Assembly (NCBI GenBank): GCA_024364735.1 | Contig: JAGFNQ010004724.1 | Coordinates: 243,096 to 307,095 of the forward strand | DNA: 64,000 nucleotides | From: Boesenbergia rotunda | Taxonomy: Eukaryota; Streptophyta; Magnoliopsida; Zingiberales; Zingiberaceae | Reading direction: 5' to 3' | Shown here: positions 42,825 through 55,700 of the stretch, piece after piece | Numbering within the stretch: the first letter of the stretch is position 1 | Layout: each line of letters begins with the position of its first letter | Made by a program: the position numbers and the translations under genes | The notes under the pieces: model-generated | Told to the model about the DNA's origin: nothing | Seen by the model: only the letters and a program-made list of their open reading frames with translations | Databases searched by the model: none

Positions 42825-44076
42825 TGATTTAAGGACAAGATATTAATCCATAGAGCTTAGATTTTTGAGAATTAACAACCCTAGGTAATTTCTTTTCAAT
42901 TGCTTCTACTTATGTTTGAGAAAAGCTAGGGGATACATATTTAGTACTTTTCGCGAGACGCTCAGTACTACTCAAGAAGTTAGATGTTAATTAATTAAAT
43001 TGTCAGTAATTTAATTAATTAACGGGCATTCGATATCTTAAATATGGGGAGATACTTGTACTCATAATAGGCGGATCCCAGATTTAAATATGAGGGTTTG
43101 TGAGGTAGTTCAATGAGGATCCTTTAGTGGAATGGATCTTCATTAATGGATCGGGCCTTGATCCGTTAGGTGACCAAGACCCAACTCCTCCTCATGGTCC
43201 CTATTGTAGCCTATATATACCCCCATGGTGTCATGAGACCAAGGCATCCAACACACATCCAACCCTAAGGCCTTTCTCTTCTCTCCCTCTCCTTCTCTCT
43301 CCTAGGGCAGCCGGCGGCGTGGAAGAGGAGTTTCTTCTCTTCATTATTCTCCCTTTTCTTCTCTTGGTTGTTGGCGCAAGGAAGAAGAGGATCTTTCTCT
43401 TCTCTTCTCTTGGCCGGTTCGATCTTGAGAAGCAGAAGAAGGGAGAGCCGGCGGCAAGGGGAGAAGGTGGTGCTTGGCGCCGGCGGGAAGGAAGTAGGTG
43501 GTGGCCGGTTAGGGTTGGTGAAGAAGAGGCTTCTTCTCTGCTTCTTCATCTTCTTCTTCATCTTCCTTTGCTTCCTATCCTCTGATACCTTGTGGCCGAC
43601 ACACCTTGGTGGCTTGTGGTGGTCGGCGGCGCAAAGGAAGGAGAGGGAAGTGGTGGCTGGCGGCAACCCTAGGAGCTAGGGTTATTGGCGCAAGGAAGAA
43701 GAAAGAAAAAGAGGTTGTGCTCGTGCCTTGGTGACTTCGTTTCTTGGAGGATCATCGCCCATACGACGTCCAAGGAGGGGATAGGACATACAGTAGAAGA
43801 TCACGAGGTAAAAGGGAAGGTATATCTTCTCCTTTGGTTCCCTTTGATCTTATTATTTCTATCATTTCATGTGTTTAATTAATTATCATTGCATGTTAAT
43901 TATTGGTTAATTAATTATGATAATTAATTATTTTGGACCCCGATGATAAACACAAAAATCGACGATCCACTCATCGTCTATTTCGCGACTAATTGGTTAG
44001 GCGAGTTACAAGGCTTGAACAACAAGTTTGGTCAAGTAGTAACTCGAATCAATTAGTACGACGATGAGAGGGGAAA
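42825..44076 (+). repeat. End of F plus right part of the Tork-like LTR
   Basis: 42825-42964 repeats the end of F. From 42965 (GTACT) the Tork-like LTR continues, with a TATATATA box at 43212-43219 and a GC-rich transcribed part (43300-43690) whose ORFs lack any known domain. The right boundary is approximate; from about 44077 the sequence aligns with the interior of F and so belongs to G. Confidence 0.6.
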
Positions 44077-45930
44077 TATTTGGTATCAAAGAGGCATTTC
44101 ATGTCAAGAAAAAAAATTTCTGCAATGGAAGGATGGAAACAATTACATATTGAGTTGAGTTTGGTGTCAAGAATGAGCAAGAAGAAGTGGTTAAGGATGG
44201 AAACGATTGAGGCATCTAGATTCTTGATTATAAATTGAAGATCCAAGAAATTTGTGCCAAGCTCAATTGGGTTGAAGAAGAAATATTTGTGCCAAAATCC
44301 AAGTGGCACGCAAGTGGAGAAAAATCTGGGCCGAAAAAAAAAATTGCTATGGAGCATGTTTCGGCCACTTTGCTTAGTCTGAATTGAATGTTGAAAATCT
44401 GTGTAGAAATCTTTACCAAAGTTGGAGAAAAAAATCTGGGCCAAATTTCTAATGGTAAATTGATGAAGTGCAGAATTCCGGCTGACTGCAATCATCAAAT
44501 TCGAAGCTGAATTGAAGTTTTCTTGGCTGTAAAATCAGAAACGTTGTGAGAAAATCTGGAATGCAGCTGTGCAGAACTGAAACTAGTCATTGCTGGATTT
44601 AAACAGAATTTGGAGAAAGGCTGAGCCAAAAACAGAGCGGAAGCTGAACTGCACTGGAATCTGAGAGAAAAACTGGAATCTGAGACAGTTGACTTGGAGT
44701 TGCTGAATGAAACAAACTGAATTCAGAGTAAGTTGCAAGATGCTGAAATTTGTTGAAGAAGTGTTGTTGAACATGTATTGGAAAAAGTCAGAATTGAAAT
44801 ACAAGAGGGACTTAAATTGTGATACCACTAAAACAGTTTTGCATCAAGATGAAGCTGAAATTGGTTTGTTTAGGCTATGCATTCGGGAATTGAGTACATG
44901 AACATTCCAGAAACTGTAGAGTACATCTACTGATGATCAGAAAAAAAAATATGGCTGATTGGATTTCGAAAAAAAAACAGGAAAAATTTACAGTAAAGTG
45001 CAATGATTAAGAAAAAAATGGAGTATATCAATTCATTCATTGAAGCATTTAAATCTTCCATTTCTATTTGATGCTAATTGCTGTCAAGAAATCAGATGTT
45101 TGCAAGGATGAAGAGCTTGAAGATTATGGATTCCGAAATTAATGGTGTGGAGCTAAAATTTGAAACAAGATTGGCAAAATGATCAAGTGTGGTTGCAAAA
45201 AAAAAAAAGAGAAACTGATTTGATCAGAAATTGTGAAGTAGTTTCTCTAAAGAGTTTGGAAGTCGAATGCAAAAAGAAGACCAAAAATAGAAGTTAGCAG
45301 CTGACCATATAAGCAGAAGAAAAAAAAATGGCACGCAAATGGGAAACTTGGCACATTGAGACTAATAGGGTTTTCTTCATCCAAATCAAAGGCATTGTTC
45401 AAGATTTACTCCACCACACTTTTGATTTCACTAGAGGACTGACAAGAGGGGCAAAGCACATTGGAAACATTCTTGAGCAACCAAGTCTCCCACTTCATCA
45501 ATTTTTTTATTTTCTTGGCTTTTACTTCATTTCTTACCATTTTCCATGTTTTCACCTGTTTTTATAGATGTTGATCCTAATCATGAATAATAGTGGAGAT
45601 TAGATAACAAGCAAGCTTATGGTAGTGCAAAAAGCATGTGTGTTTGTGTGAGCTCCCTTTTCATCATGAAGTTAGAATTCAAGAAGAGAGCACCCAAAAA
45701 TTTCCCTTGAAAGGCTAGTGAGTTAAATTCATCTCTATGAATCATGAAGGATGAAAATGCTAAGTTGTTGATTTAAGGACGAGATACTAATCCATAGAGC
45801 TTAGATTTTTTCTGAGAATTGACAACCTTAGGTAATTTCTTTTCATTTGCTTCTAAATTTTGCTTGAGAAAATCTAATGGATACATACTTAGTAGTTTCG
45901 CGAGACGCTCAAGCTTAAGTGTGGGGGAGT
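44077..45930 (+). other. Element G right interior and polypurine tract
   Basis: Non-coding, A-rich, homologous to 36215-37881 of F. It ends with CGCGAGACGCTCA and then TTAAGTGTGGGGGAGT (45915-45930), the true polypurine tract immediately before the 3' LTR. Confidence 0.75.
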
Positions 45931-48317
45931 TGATAAGTGCTATTTTATTGATTATTTCAGATGCCAAAATCCATGTTTGACCCATGTTTTTCTTGCTTAA
46001 TTGTGAATTTACCCTAGGTTCTAGGACTTACCTTTATTTTGGACTTATTGCAAATCTTTACATATTTGAAATGATTTGGCACTAAATTGTTAATCTATTT
46101 TTGTAGGTTTGAAAAGATCATGGACCTAGGGCATACTGGGTCAAACTTGAGTCGGAAGTGGACCCGGATTGAGTTATCAAGCTTCGGATTAATCTGGGCC
46201 GTCCGATTCAAAAGCGGCTAGATCTGAGCCATCTGGGACCATCTGAGGCAATCTGAGCTAGGGTTAGGGTTAATCAAGCACTCTGATCATGATCTGAAGG
46301 TTACATCCAAATCAGAGATCATTCGATCGTTGGATCGAGCTCAGAGGGTTCTAGACTGTCCATTCAAAGATTAGGTTGATCGAGACCATCCGTTGCAAAT
46401 CTAGAGGATCCGAGCTACCCCGAGGCAGATCTTGACCCTTGATCAACATCATCAAAGTTTGGTTCAGATCGGACAAAGATCAGCCGTTGGATTTTCTCAA
46501 AATGATCTCAGCCGTTCATTCCTATCTATTTAATCAAAAATCACCCACAGAGCACAGCGTCGCGTCTTCTTTGCCGCAACTTCTCTTCTTCGTTGTTCTT
46601 CATTTTTTCTTCATCTAAGGGGCGCGACCCCTCAATTCTTTGATTAGAACAAGATCTGGATCATCGGGAGGAGGTTTTAGTGAAGTTTCCAGCTCTCAAT
46701 TGCCCAAGAAACAGAGTCGAGAGAGGGTTTCTTCGGTTCTGCCATTTGCTGCCTTCGATCTCAGTTGCGTTCCATTTCCATCCACCGGAGCTATCTGGAG
46801 GGGTTCCCTAGAGTGCTCTGACCATCCCCGAATCACCATCGCATTTGGAAGCGGCTGGATTGAAGAAGTCGAATGGGAATTTCAGTTTGAGCAGAGTTGA
46901 GCTTGGATTCGATTCGCAGAGACTGATTCTTGATGGTTTGTGAAGCTTACGGGTTCGAGGCTTGCCCTTGCGTGACGAACAAGGAGTTCTTGAGCTAGGG
47001 AAAGATTGAGGAGTAGTTTTCTTAGCGAATTTTCAGTTATTAGCTGTGATTTCGATTTCTGAATTCTGTTTTCTTTCTGCACTCGTATCAGCTGTTCCAA
47101 TTTCATTTCTGAATTGTTTCTTCCTTAATTAGGGTTAAATCCAGCAAGTTATGTAGTTAGTAAGCTTGTTTAGTGAACGATCAGTTTCAATTTCAGTTAA
47201 TTTTCTGTTTAGTTGCTTGCGTTTCAGTTTTGTTCAGTTTTTCCCTGTTGCGTATCAGTTTCCTTAATTCTTCCTTGCGTATCAGTTCAGCTTTTAGCGT
47301 ATCAGTTTGTGTCCAGCTTATCAGTTTCCTTTTCCTTGTGTGTCTGAATTTTGTGTGAGGCTAGTTTGTTTCATTTACAAAGCAACCTATATCAATTTCT
47401 GCATTTAATTCTATTTCTGTGATTTCGATTCTATTTCTGCAAGTTCTGCCGAAAACATTCCTGCATTTCATTACTGCCTTCAAGGTTGTTCCTGCACAGC
47501 AGTTGGTTTTGAATTCTTGTTTTCGAGTTCAATTGCTTAGGAAATTTGCAGTCGACTTGTTTGCTTCATATCATTTGCTTTAAATAAGTTGTGGATATAT
47601 AGCTGGTATTTCTGAACATTGTATCAGCTTCTCTTCTGCGTATCAACTTGAAAATTTACTCGTTTTGTGCTTGAGCTGTGATTTCCATTTATGCATCTGA
47701 GTTTAGCTCTGATTCCTTGTTTGACTTCCAATTTATTTTGACTTATAATCCTGTTTTCTGCATTCTAGTGTGCATTTCTGCAACTTGCCTCAGTGAAGTT
47801 TCGGAATTGCAGATCCATTGCAATTGAAACTAGTTGTTTTTGGCATCCAGCTTGTATCAAGTTTAGTGTTCATGACTGCGAATTGGGTTAAAGTTCCTGC
47901 ATTAGTATCAACTGAAAATTTCAGCCTTGTTTAAATTCTTCTGTTTAGCATTTAACTGTATTTGAATTCAGCTTTGCTTTTCTACATTCGGTTGAGTTGC
48001 TTTAGTTAATTGGGTTTTCCCTTGATTGAGTTGTTAATTGCCATCACTTCGTTTAGCTTATTAGCTAAGTATCCTTTATTTTCATTGTGTTTTCGTTTCT
48101 GATTGCAATCCAAAGCCAAGTTTTATTCGAAACCCAAAAACTATCAACGACACATAAACTCAAGCTCGAATCAAAACAATCTCTACTAGTCCTAGGAAAA
48201 ATACGACCTGTGGCCCTTTTACTACGTTTTCATATTTTGATTGCAAAAAGGGTTTCCAGCTTACACATATCCAAATTTTGAGACCCACATTTCGTGACAC
48301 CTAGTTAGCGGGCATCA
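45931..48317 (+). repeat. 3' LTR of element G
   Basis: 2387 bp, TGATAAGTGC...GCGGGCATCA. It is the complete reference copy for this LTR family. It ends inside a minus-strand SIRE pol fragment (48318 on), with GATAT as the probable target-site sequence. Confidence 0.85.
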
Positions 48318-48710
48318 GATATCAGCTAAGTTGGACTTTGAGTCCGTATGCTTAAGAACTATTTCACTCCTGCCTACATGATCCCTTACAAAATGATGTT
48401 TAACTTCTATATTTTTTATTCTGGAGTGTTGAATTGGGTACTTAGTCAGGTTGATTGAGTTAATGTTATCAATATAGACTTGGGTTTGGGTATAGTCAAG
48501 GTGGAAGTCCTTAAGAGTGTGCATCATCCATAAGAGTTGTGCCACACACTCTCCTAAGGCAACATATTCTGCTTCGGTTGTAGATAGGGCTACGCAGTGT
48601 TGCTTTCAACTGCACTAGCTGACTAGGCATATCCTAATAGTTGGCAACTTCCACTTGTACTTTTTCTATCTAACTTGCACCCAGCATAGTCAGAGTCAGA
48701 ATATCCTAAT
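48318..48710 (-). pseudogene. SIRE-type pol fragment (RNase H), minus strand
   Basis: The minus strand reads GYSDSDYAGCKLDRKSTSGSCQLLGYA near 48710-48625 and then, after a break near 48600, MAQLLWMMHTLKDF to NLADI (48545-48318). These match the RNase H end of element E. It is cut on the left by element G and on the right by element E, so two younger elements landed in it. Only about 130 codons remain. Confidence 0.85.
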
Positions 48711-48821
48711 TGTTGGTGCAGACAGCACCCAAGTCGAACCTGGGTTTTGATAATGGCAAAGGGTTCAAAAGTTAAGATGTTATGTTTATCTAACATGTTA
48801 CTTGAGTGTGCAGATTGAAGT

Positions 48822-49131
48822 CCTAGCGAAGGACTACTAGGCATCGAAACCCTATGTCCTGGCGAAGGGCTGCTGGGCACCTAGCGAAGGGCTGCTAGGA
48901 GTCGAAGACCTAGCGAAGGACTGCTAGGCACCAGGCGAAGGACTGCTTGGTACCGAAGACCTGGCGAAGGATTGCTGGGCACCAGGCGAAGGACTGCTTG
49001 GTACCGAAGACCTGGCGAGGGACTGCTGGGCACCAGGCCAAGGACTGCTTGGTACTGAAGACCTGGCGAAGGACTGCTAGGCACCTGGCGAAGGACTGCT
49101 AGGCAAAAGTCCAACAGGAGGAGCCGGTTGG
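48822..49131. repeat. Hairpin array in E 5' LTR
   Basis: About 11 units with loop GAAGGACT (or close) and stems CCTAGC/GCTAGG, CCTGGC/GCTGGG or CCAGGC/GCTTGG, the latter two using G-T pairs, then CCAACAGG-AGGAG-CCGGTTGG. Units alternate with a period of about 60 bp. Confidence 0.85.
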
Positions 49132-49717
49132 CAATAGGTAAATTCTCATGAGAGGAGTAGGTGAGGACACATTCCCCGTCGAGGGAACAGTAGGCGTCGG
49201 TTCGACCTAGGGTTCCATTTTGGAGACCCAAAGTCAGAACCAAGACAACTACGACTGTAAAATTCACTAACATACTTGCTTTATCATGTTTGGTACTAAC
49301 CCTGGATGCAGGACCGAAGGAACGAATTTTTGCAGCTTAGAACGCTCCAAAGGAGAGGGGCAGCAGCTAGGTTGGGCGCCCGGGAGGTCCCGAGCGCCCG
49401 AGGTCAAAGCCAAACAAGAGTTGAGCAAGAAAACGCTTCGGAAGCTCACTAGGCCAGGCACCCCCAAGCTCCCGGGCACCCCCGTGCTCCCGGGCGCCTC
49501 GGATGCCTCGGGCGCTTTGGGTCCAAGCCAAGGAAGCAACCAAAGTCTATCCAACCGAGAAGCCAGCAGATTGGGTCAACCGGGGCGCCCCCTGTGTCTC
49601 GGGTGCCCTCATCAAACCTCGAGCCCGATCCTGGAGGGATAAGGGCTGACCGAGAGGTTTGCGGATCGAGTGACACGCGGAGGGCGCCCCCAACATCCAG
49701 GGCGCCCCCAGGTGCAC

Positions 49718-49725
49718 TATATAAG
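49718..49725 (+). promoter_or_regulatory. TATA box of E 5' LTR
   Basis: TATATAAG, right after the last GGCGCC palindrome and before GGGGCTCGACCCC. Confidence 0.75.
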
Positions 49726-50137
49726 GGGCTCGACCCCCAAGGCTTTCAGACACATTCTTCCAACGCCAATACGCTCTTCGACTCAAGCGCTCTGCTCCGG
49801 AAACCTCCCATCTCGAGATTCAAGCACCGCCGATGACCCTCTGCTCCGAAGTACGATCCACACAGGGCATCGGTAATGAAGACTTTAAATTTTAGTTTAC
49901 TGTACTACAACTGTAATATTTTTCTGTAAACATTTGCGCACATATAGAATTGCCCGTAGTAAACGGTCAACGACCATGGGCCTTGGAGTAGGAGCCGACC
50001 GCGACTCCAAACCAAGTAAAATCGCTTGAATTCTTGTGCTGTGTTTTCAATTCCGCTCCGTATTCTCTTAACCTCGAATCCAAAATTTTTTTAACGTTAT
50101 TCACCCCCCCTCTATCGTATTCTCTCGATCCAACAAG

Positions 50138-50149
50138 TGGTATCAGAGC
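50138..50149 (+). other. Primer-binding site of E
   Basis: TGGTATCAGAGC, initiator tRNA-Met type, 2 bp after the LTR. Confidence 0.9.
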
Positions 50150-50358
50150 GGGGAAGCTCAAATTTGGTGCAACTACCAATTTGAGAATTTTTCGGATTTT
50201 CTTCGAATTGTTTTATTTGTTTTTGAATTTTTATCGTAAATCGAGGTTGGTGCAACACCACTCGATAAAATTGTTTTATCTTTTTCCCGCACTGCTAATC
50301 CAAGACCAAGTCTTGGGACATTTTTTACTCTTTTCTCTCTCTTTTCAGAAAATCCTAA

Positions 50359-52006
50359 ATGGCCATGCAAGAAGGCTTCAGTACCGCCAGACCACCGCTC
50401 TTCAGTGGGGAGGACTTCTCCTACTGGAAGAGTAGGATGGGAGTCCACCTGAAAACTCAGGTGGGCATGTGGATAATAATCCAATCTGGACTGGAAATTC
50501 CGAAGAATGCTGACGGAGTGCCACAATCCTACACTGAATAGGACGCTTCACTCAAAAAGAAAATTGAAGCCGATGCCAAAGCAACTCAAACACTTCAATG
50601 CGGACTAACCAAAGAGGAGATGAGCCGGGTGGGTCTATTCAACAGTGCAAAGGAACTCTGGGATAAGCTAATTGAATTACACAAAGGAACCTCCGACACC
50701 CGAATCAGCAAAAGGGACCTTCTGCTGAACAAGCTGTATACCATCAAGATGAACGACAGCGAATCTGTAGCTCAGCTCCACGCCAGAATACAGGAGCTGA
50801 TGAACGGTCTACACACCATCGGTCACAAGGTAGAAAACCGTGACCTGATAAGGTATGCTCTTAACGCCTTCCCTAGAAATACTTTGTGGGCATCTATGGT
50901 AGATGCGTACAAAGTTTCAAGGGATTTGTCTAAAATTAAACTAGATGAATTATTTTCAGAACTCGAATTACATGAACAGACTAACTACAATCTAGAAAGG
51001 CATTGCTTTTGTTGCAGGTAAAGCTGGAAAGATGACCAAGAAGAAAACTCAACCTTCACCCGAGTCTGATTCAGACTCAGACTCAGAAGACAGCGAAGGA
51101 AATCGGCCTAAGCTGGTTCGGCTAGCTCAGGACTAGTACAAAGAACTAAAAAATCAGACCAACAGAAGGAAAGCCAGCCGAAGAAAGGAAGAACCAGCTG
51201 ATCCTTCAAATGAGAAGAACAAACCAAATGTGACTTGTTTCGAATGCAAAAAGAAGGGTCACTACAAGACTGAATGCCCCAATCTGAAGGAAACGAAGAA
51301 GACGAGAAAGAAGAAAGCCCTTCAGGCAACGTGGGATGAGTCCTCCTCCGAAGAAGAAGAAGAAGCCCCACAATCAAACTTGCTCGCCCTGACTGCCTCA
51401 GAAGAAATCGAGACCGAGTCAGAATCGGAGCCGGAAGACGGAAAGCTCATGTTTTCAGAGGATGGCGAAATCACTGTAAGTGAGTTTTCTAGAAATCAAT
51501 TAACTGAATTAATTGCCTATCTTTCTCGAGACTTGGCGAAAGCCAAAATCCGAGTCGAATCTCTCCGACAGGAAGTAAAACTCCTAAAAGAGGGAGCTGA
51601 CTCTGGATCCTTAACTGAGTAGGTTCCAGAAGGAACCTCTACTCAAGTTGAAAAACTTGAGAAAGAGAACTCCTCCTTGAAAACTCAAGTCAAGGATCTT
51701 TGAGCAGCCTTAGAACGGTTCACTTCTGGTTCCAAGGGTCTTGACATGATTCTTGGAAAACAGAAGTCGGTTCTAAATCGATCCGGATTAGGCTATAGAA
51801 CCAAGTCTAGACAAAGATCCTACAATGCTGTACTGAACCAGTCCAGACCTAAAGTTCAGGCATGGGTACCCAGACTGTGCCTGAACAAACAAACTGGATA
51901 TAATCAGTATTGGATCCCCATGGACAAGATTCACATCTTGCCGAACCATGATCGTGGCTTTAGTCCAGGGGGAGCCAAATTAAAAATAATATTCATAGTT
52001 AGATAA
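50359..52006 (+). pseudogene. Element E gag, interrupted
   Basis: Starts MAMQEGFSTARPPLFSGEDF, the usual Copia gag opening (a PLFxGxxFxYWKxRM-type motif). A stop at 50539 is followed by the UBN2-type centre (SAKELWDKLIELHKG, RDLLLNKLYTIKM, VAQLHARIQELM). A frameshift near 51010 leads to a Lys/Glu-rich hinge and the zinc knuckle CFECKKKGHYKTEC (51236-51277), an acidic run, and a coiled-coil segment with a stop (51620) and another near 51702. The C-terminus ends HILPNHDRGFSPGG. Gag would build the particle and bind RNA. Too many breaks for function. Confidence 0.85.
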
Positions 52007-52128
52007 ATTTCTATTTTTGTTTTTAAATTGCATGATTGCTTGTTTATTTAATTTCTGCAATTTTCCATGCTTAGACTTACGACTGGTTAGTTTAAGGACT
52101 GAACCACTTTACTGAAATTTGAACAACA

Positions 52129-52440
52129 TAGTATTGGGTGGCGGTGAGATGATAGTATGTTAGGGAAGCCTCTTCTAATAAGGTCAAGTATATTCTACTT
52201 GGTCTCTTTAGATTGGTGAAACTAGCCGAAGCTACCGATCCAAGACCCAAACTAGTTAGACCAGAATTTTTCAAAAAGTAATTTTGAAAATGAAATTTCA
52301 TTAAAAGGCTTTGTCAAGGAAAGGGTTGATGATCCAATAAGGCTATGGCCAAAGAAGGCCTAGTGCCTCGCCAAGTCCTGGAAGCCAATTTTTTAAATTC
52401 AAATTCAAATTATTGTTTGTCAAATTCGAATCTAACACAA
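52129..52440 (+). other. Conserved non-coding block between gag and pol
   Basis: About 310 bp with no supported ORF, strongly conserved with 62518-62824 in element I, including TATTGGGTGGCGGTGAGATG, a 'cgaagctaccgatccaaga' stretch and 'ggcctagtgcctcgccaag'. Its position between gag and protease suggests a role in RNA (structure, packaging, or expression of pol); this is inference. Confidence 0.75.
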
Positions 52441-52713
52441 ATTTTCAGTCAATTGTAGATTCAAACACTCTTTTTCAAAACAAATTCAAAACAATTGTTT
52501 TCAAAATTAATTTAACTTTTTTACAAAATAAATTATAATTTTTCAAAATAATTCTATCTACTAAAACTTGTCTCATAAAAACCCATAAGGCAAACGTATT
52601 TGACAACTCTAGATTGGGTGAGACAGACTAGGTTGTGAAAATCAATTTAGGCTATTCCTGATTCTAATTGGATCCAAATCAACAAAACTCTTTATGTGTA
52701 GGAACATAAAGAT

Positions 52714-55700
52714 TTGGACCAATGGATGTTGGATAGCGGGTGCTCCAGACACATGACTGGGGATAAATTGAAATTCACCAAACTCAAGTTCAAAAACCTA
52801 GGCTCAGTAGCATTTAGCAACAATGCTACACTCAAGGTGATTGGGTCAGGTAATATTGAACTTAAATCTGACTTTGTTATTAAGAAGGTTCTTTTGGTTG
52901 AAGATTTTAAATTTAACTTGCTTAGCATAAGTCAATTGTGCGATACTGGTTATGTAGTTACCTTTACCAACTCTAACTGCCTGATTAGAAACTTACAAGA
53001 CTCAGAAATCATGCTTAAGGGCACTAGGAAAAATAATGTTTACACTATAAACCTACCACTAGTACCTAAATACATGTTAACTCAGTTAGAACAATCAAAC
53101 CTCTGACATAGGAGATTAGGTCACACAAATTTGAGAATAATTTCGAAAATCACTCAACTTGGCCTAATTAAAGGTATCCCTAAATTTAAAAATTATGAAA
53201 ACTTAATATGTGAATCATGTAATCAAGGTAAACAAACCAGGTCCAATCACAAACTAATTCAATCTGATCTAACTCAAACGACACTTGAGCTCCTGCACCT
53301 TGACCTATTTGATTCACATGGAGCCAAGTCACTAAGCAGAAACCGGTATTGCTTAGTAATAGTTGATTATTACTCTAGGTTTACCTGGGTTAGGTTTCTA
53401 AAGACCAAAGATGAAACCCTAAACCTATTCAATGATTTTTGTAAGTTAATTGAAAATCAAAATGATACCAAAATCAAAAGACTTAGGAGTGACCACGGGG
53501 GAGAGTTTGCAAATCAACGATTCGAGGAGTTTTGTAAGGTAAATGAGTATGTACACGAATTTTCGTGTCCTAGAACCCCCCAGCAAAATGGGATAGTTGA
53601 AAGGAAAAATAGAACCCTACAAGAAGCCGCTAGGGCTATGCTCAATGAATTTAACCTAGCTAACCAATATTGGGCAGAAGCAATTAGTACGGCTTACTAC
53701 ATCAAAAATAGGGTACTAATTAACAAACGACACAATAAAACACCCTATGAATTATACTACCATAGACTTCCAAACCTACATTACCTAAGGGTCTTTGGGT
53801 GCAAAGTCCATATCCTAAACACGAAGGACTATCTAGGTAAATTCCAGTCTAAGTCAACCCCAGGCATCTTCTTAGGATATTCAACAACAAGTAGAGCCTA
53901 TAGGGTTTACAATAAACAAACCAAGAAAATTGAAGAAACAACAAATCTGATATTTAATGAAGAAATTAACTCAAAATCTGATAATCCAAATCTAAATTCA
54001 TCAAATACTGATCAAGAAGATAATGAACATACTGTTGAACCTTTAATTGAACCCCTAAATGAACTAAACATTGAACCAACCTTTGAGACAATTGAACCAG
54101 AAATTGAACCAACCCAAGTAGTTGAACCAATCACTGAACCAAATCGACCAACCGGACCTCAGGCTGAACCAAGTTCCAGAAAAACTAAGAAACCCAGACT
54201 CAGTCACCCAACTGATCAGATTGTGGGTGATCCAACCTTAGGAGTCAGAACTAGGTCCGCCTATAGGAACCTTAGTCAGATTGCAATGATTTTAAAAATT
54301 GAACCTAAAACAATAGATGAAGCCTTACCTGATCCTGATTGAATCATAGCAATGCAAGAAGAGTTAGCGCAGTTTGAGAGGAACCAAGTCTGGGAACTAG
54401 TACCTAAACCTGAGGGCAAATCCATTATTGATACTAAGTGAGTTTTTAGGAACAAGCTAAATGATCAAGGAGAAATAGTGAGAAACAAAGCCCGCCTAGT
54501 AGCAAAAGGGTTCAGTCAAGTAGAAGGGTTAGATTATGACGAAACCTATGCCCTAGTAGCTAGACTTGAGTCCATTAGGATGTTGTTAGCCTTTGCATCC
54601 CATAAAGGATTTAAACTCTATCAAATGGATGTAAAGTCATCTTTTCTAAATGGATTTATTAAAGAAGAAGTTTATGTAGGACAACCCTCTGGCTTTGAGG
54701 ACTTAGAAAGACCTGATCACGTTTACAAACTCACTAAAGCACTGTATAGACTAAAACAAGCACCTAGGGCCTGGTATGAACGCTTATCAACCTATCTAAT
54801 TTCTAAAGAATTTAAACAAGGACAAATTGACTCAACCCTATTTATTAAGACTTTAGGAAAAGAAATCTTTATTGCCCAAATCTACGTCGATGACATAATT
54901 TTTGGATCCACCAACTCAAATTTCCTAAAAGAATTTGTTAAAATAATGGAAAATGAATTTGAAATATGCTTAGTTGGTGAGCTCAATTTCTTTCTAGGGT
55001 TACAAATTTAACAAACTAGGGATGGAAACTATGTCCATCAATCTAAATATGCTAAGGAGTTAATAAAGAAATTTAAAATGGACAACTCCAAAAGCATAAG
55101 TACCCCCATAACCACAAATGTAAAAATAGATAGTGACCCTGATGGTAAACCAGTAGACCTTAAACTCTATAGAAGTATGATTGGAAGTCTACTGTACCTT
55201 ACAGCCAGCAGACCTGATATCCTTTTTGCTGTAGGAATGTGTGCTAGATACCAAACCTGTGCTAAGGAAACGCACTTAGCAGCCCTAAAAAGAATACTAA
55301 GATATGTTAAGGGCACCCTAAATGTAGGGATTTGGTATCCTAGGACCTCAACCTTTGACTTGTCAGGATACTCAGATTCTGACTACGCTGGTTGTAAATT
55401 AGATAGAAATAGCACAAGTGGAAGCTGCCAACTGTTAGGAAATAGTCTAGTATGTTGGTGCAGCAGAAAACAACACTGTGTAGCTCTATCCACAACTGAA
55501 GCTGAGTATGTAGCTTTAGGAGAGTGTGTAGCACAACTCTTATGGATGATGCACACTCTCAAAGACTTCCAGCTTAACTACACTCAAACTCAGGTCTACA
55601 TTGATAATATAAGCTCAATTAATCTAACTAAGAATCCAATCTAACACTCCAGAACTAAACACATAGAAGTCAAACACCACTTTATAAAAGATCACGTAGC

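Larger units (their letters stand above)
48711..50135 (+). repeat. 5' LTR of element E
   Basis: 1425 bp, TGTTGGTGCAGACAGCACCC...CTCGATCCAACA. It has a start hairpin GGTGC-AGACA-GCACC, a hairpin array (48822-49131), GGGCGCC palindromes (about 49375-49712), TATATAAG (49718-49725) and the 'caacgaccatggg' and CACCCCCCCTCTATCG blocks. Confidence 0.9.

Noticed and set aside
43127..43679. Overlapping GC-richer ORFs on both strands
   Set aside because: They lie in the transcribed part of the Tork-like LTR, overlap in several frames, and show only low-complexity Arg/Lys/Leu composition.
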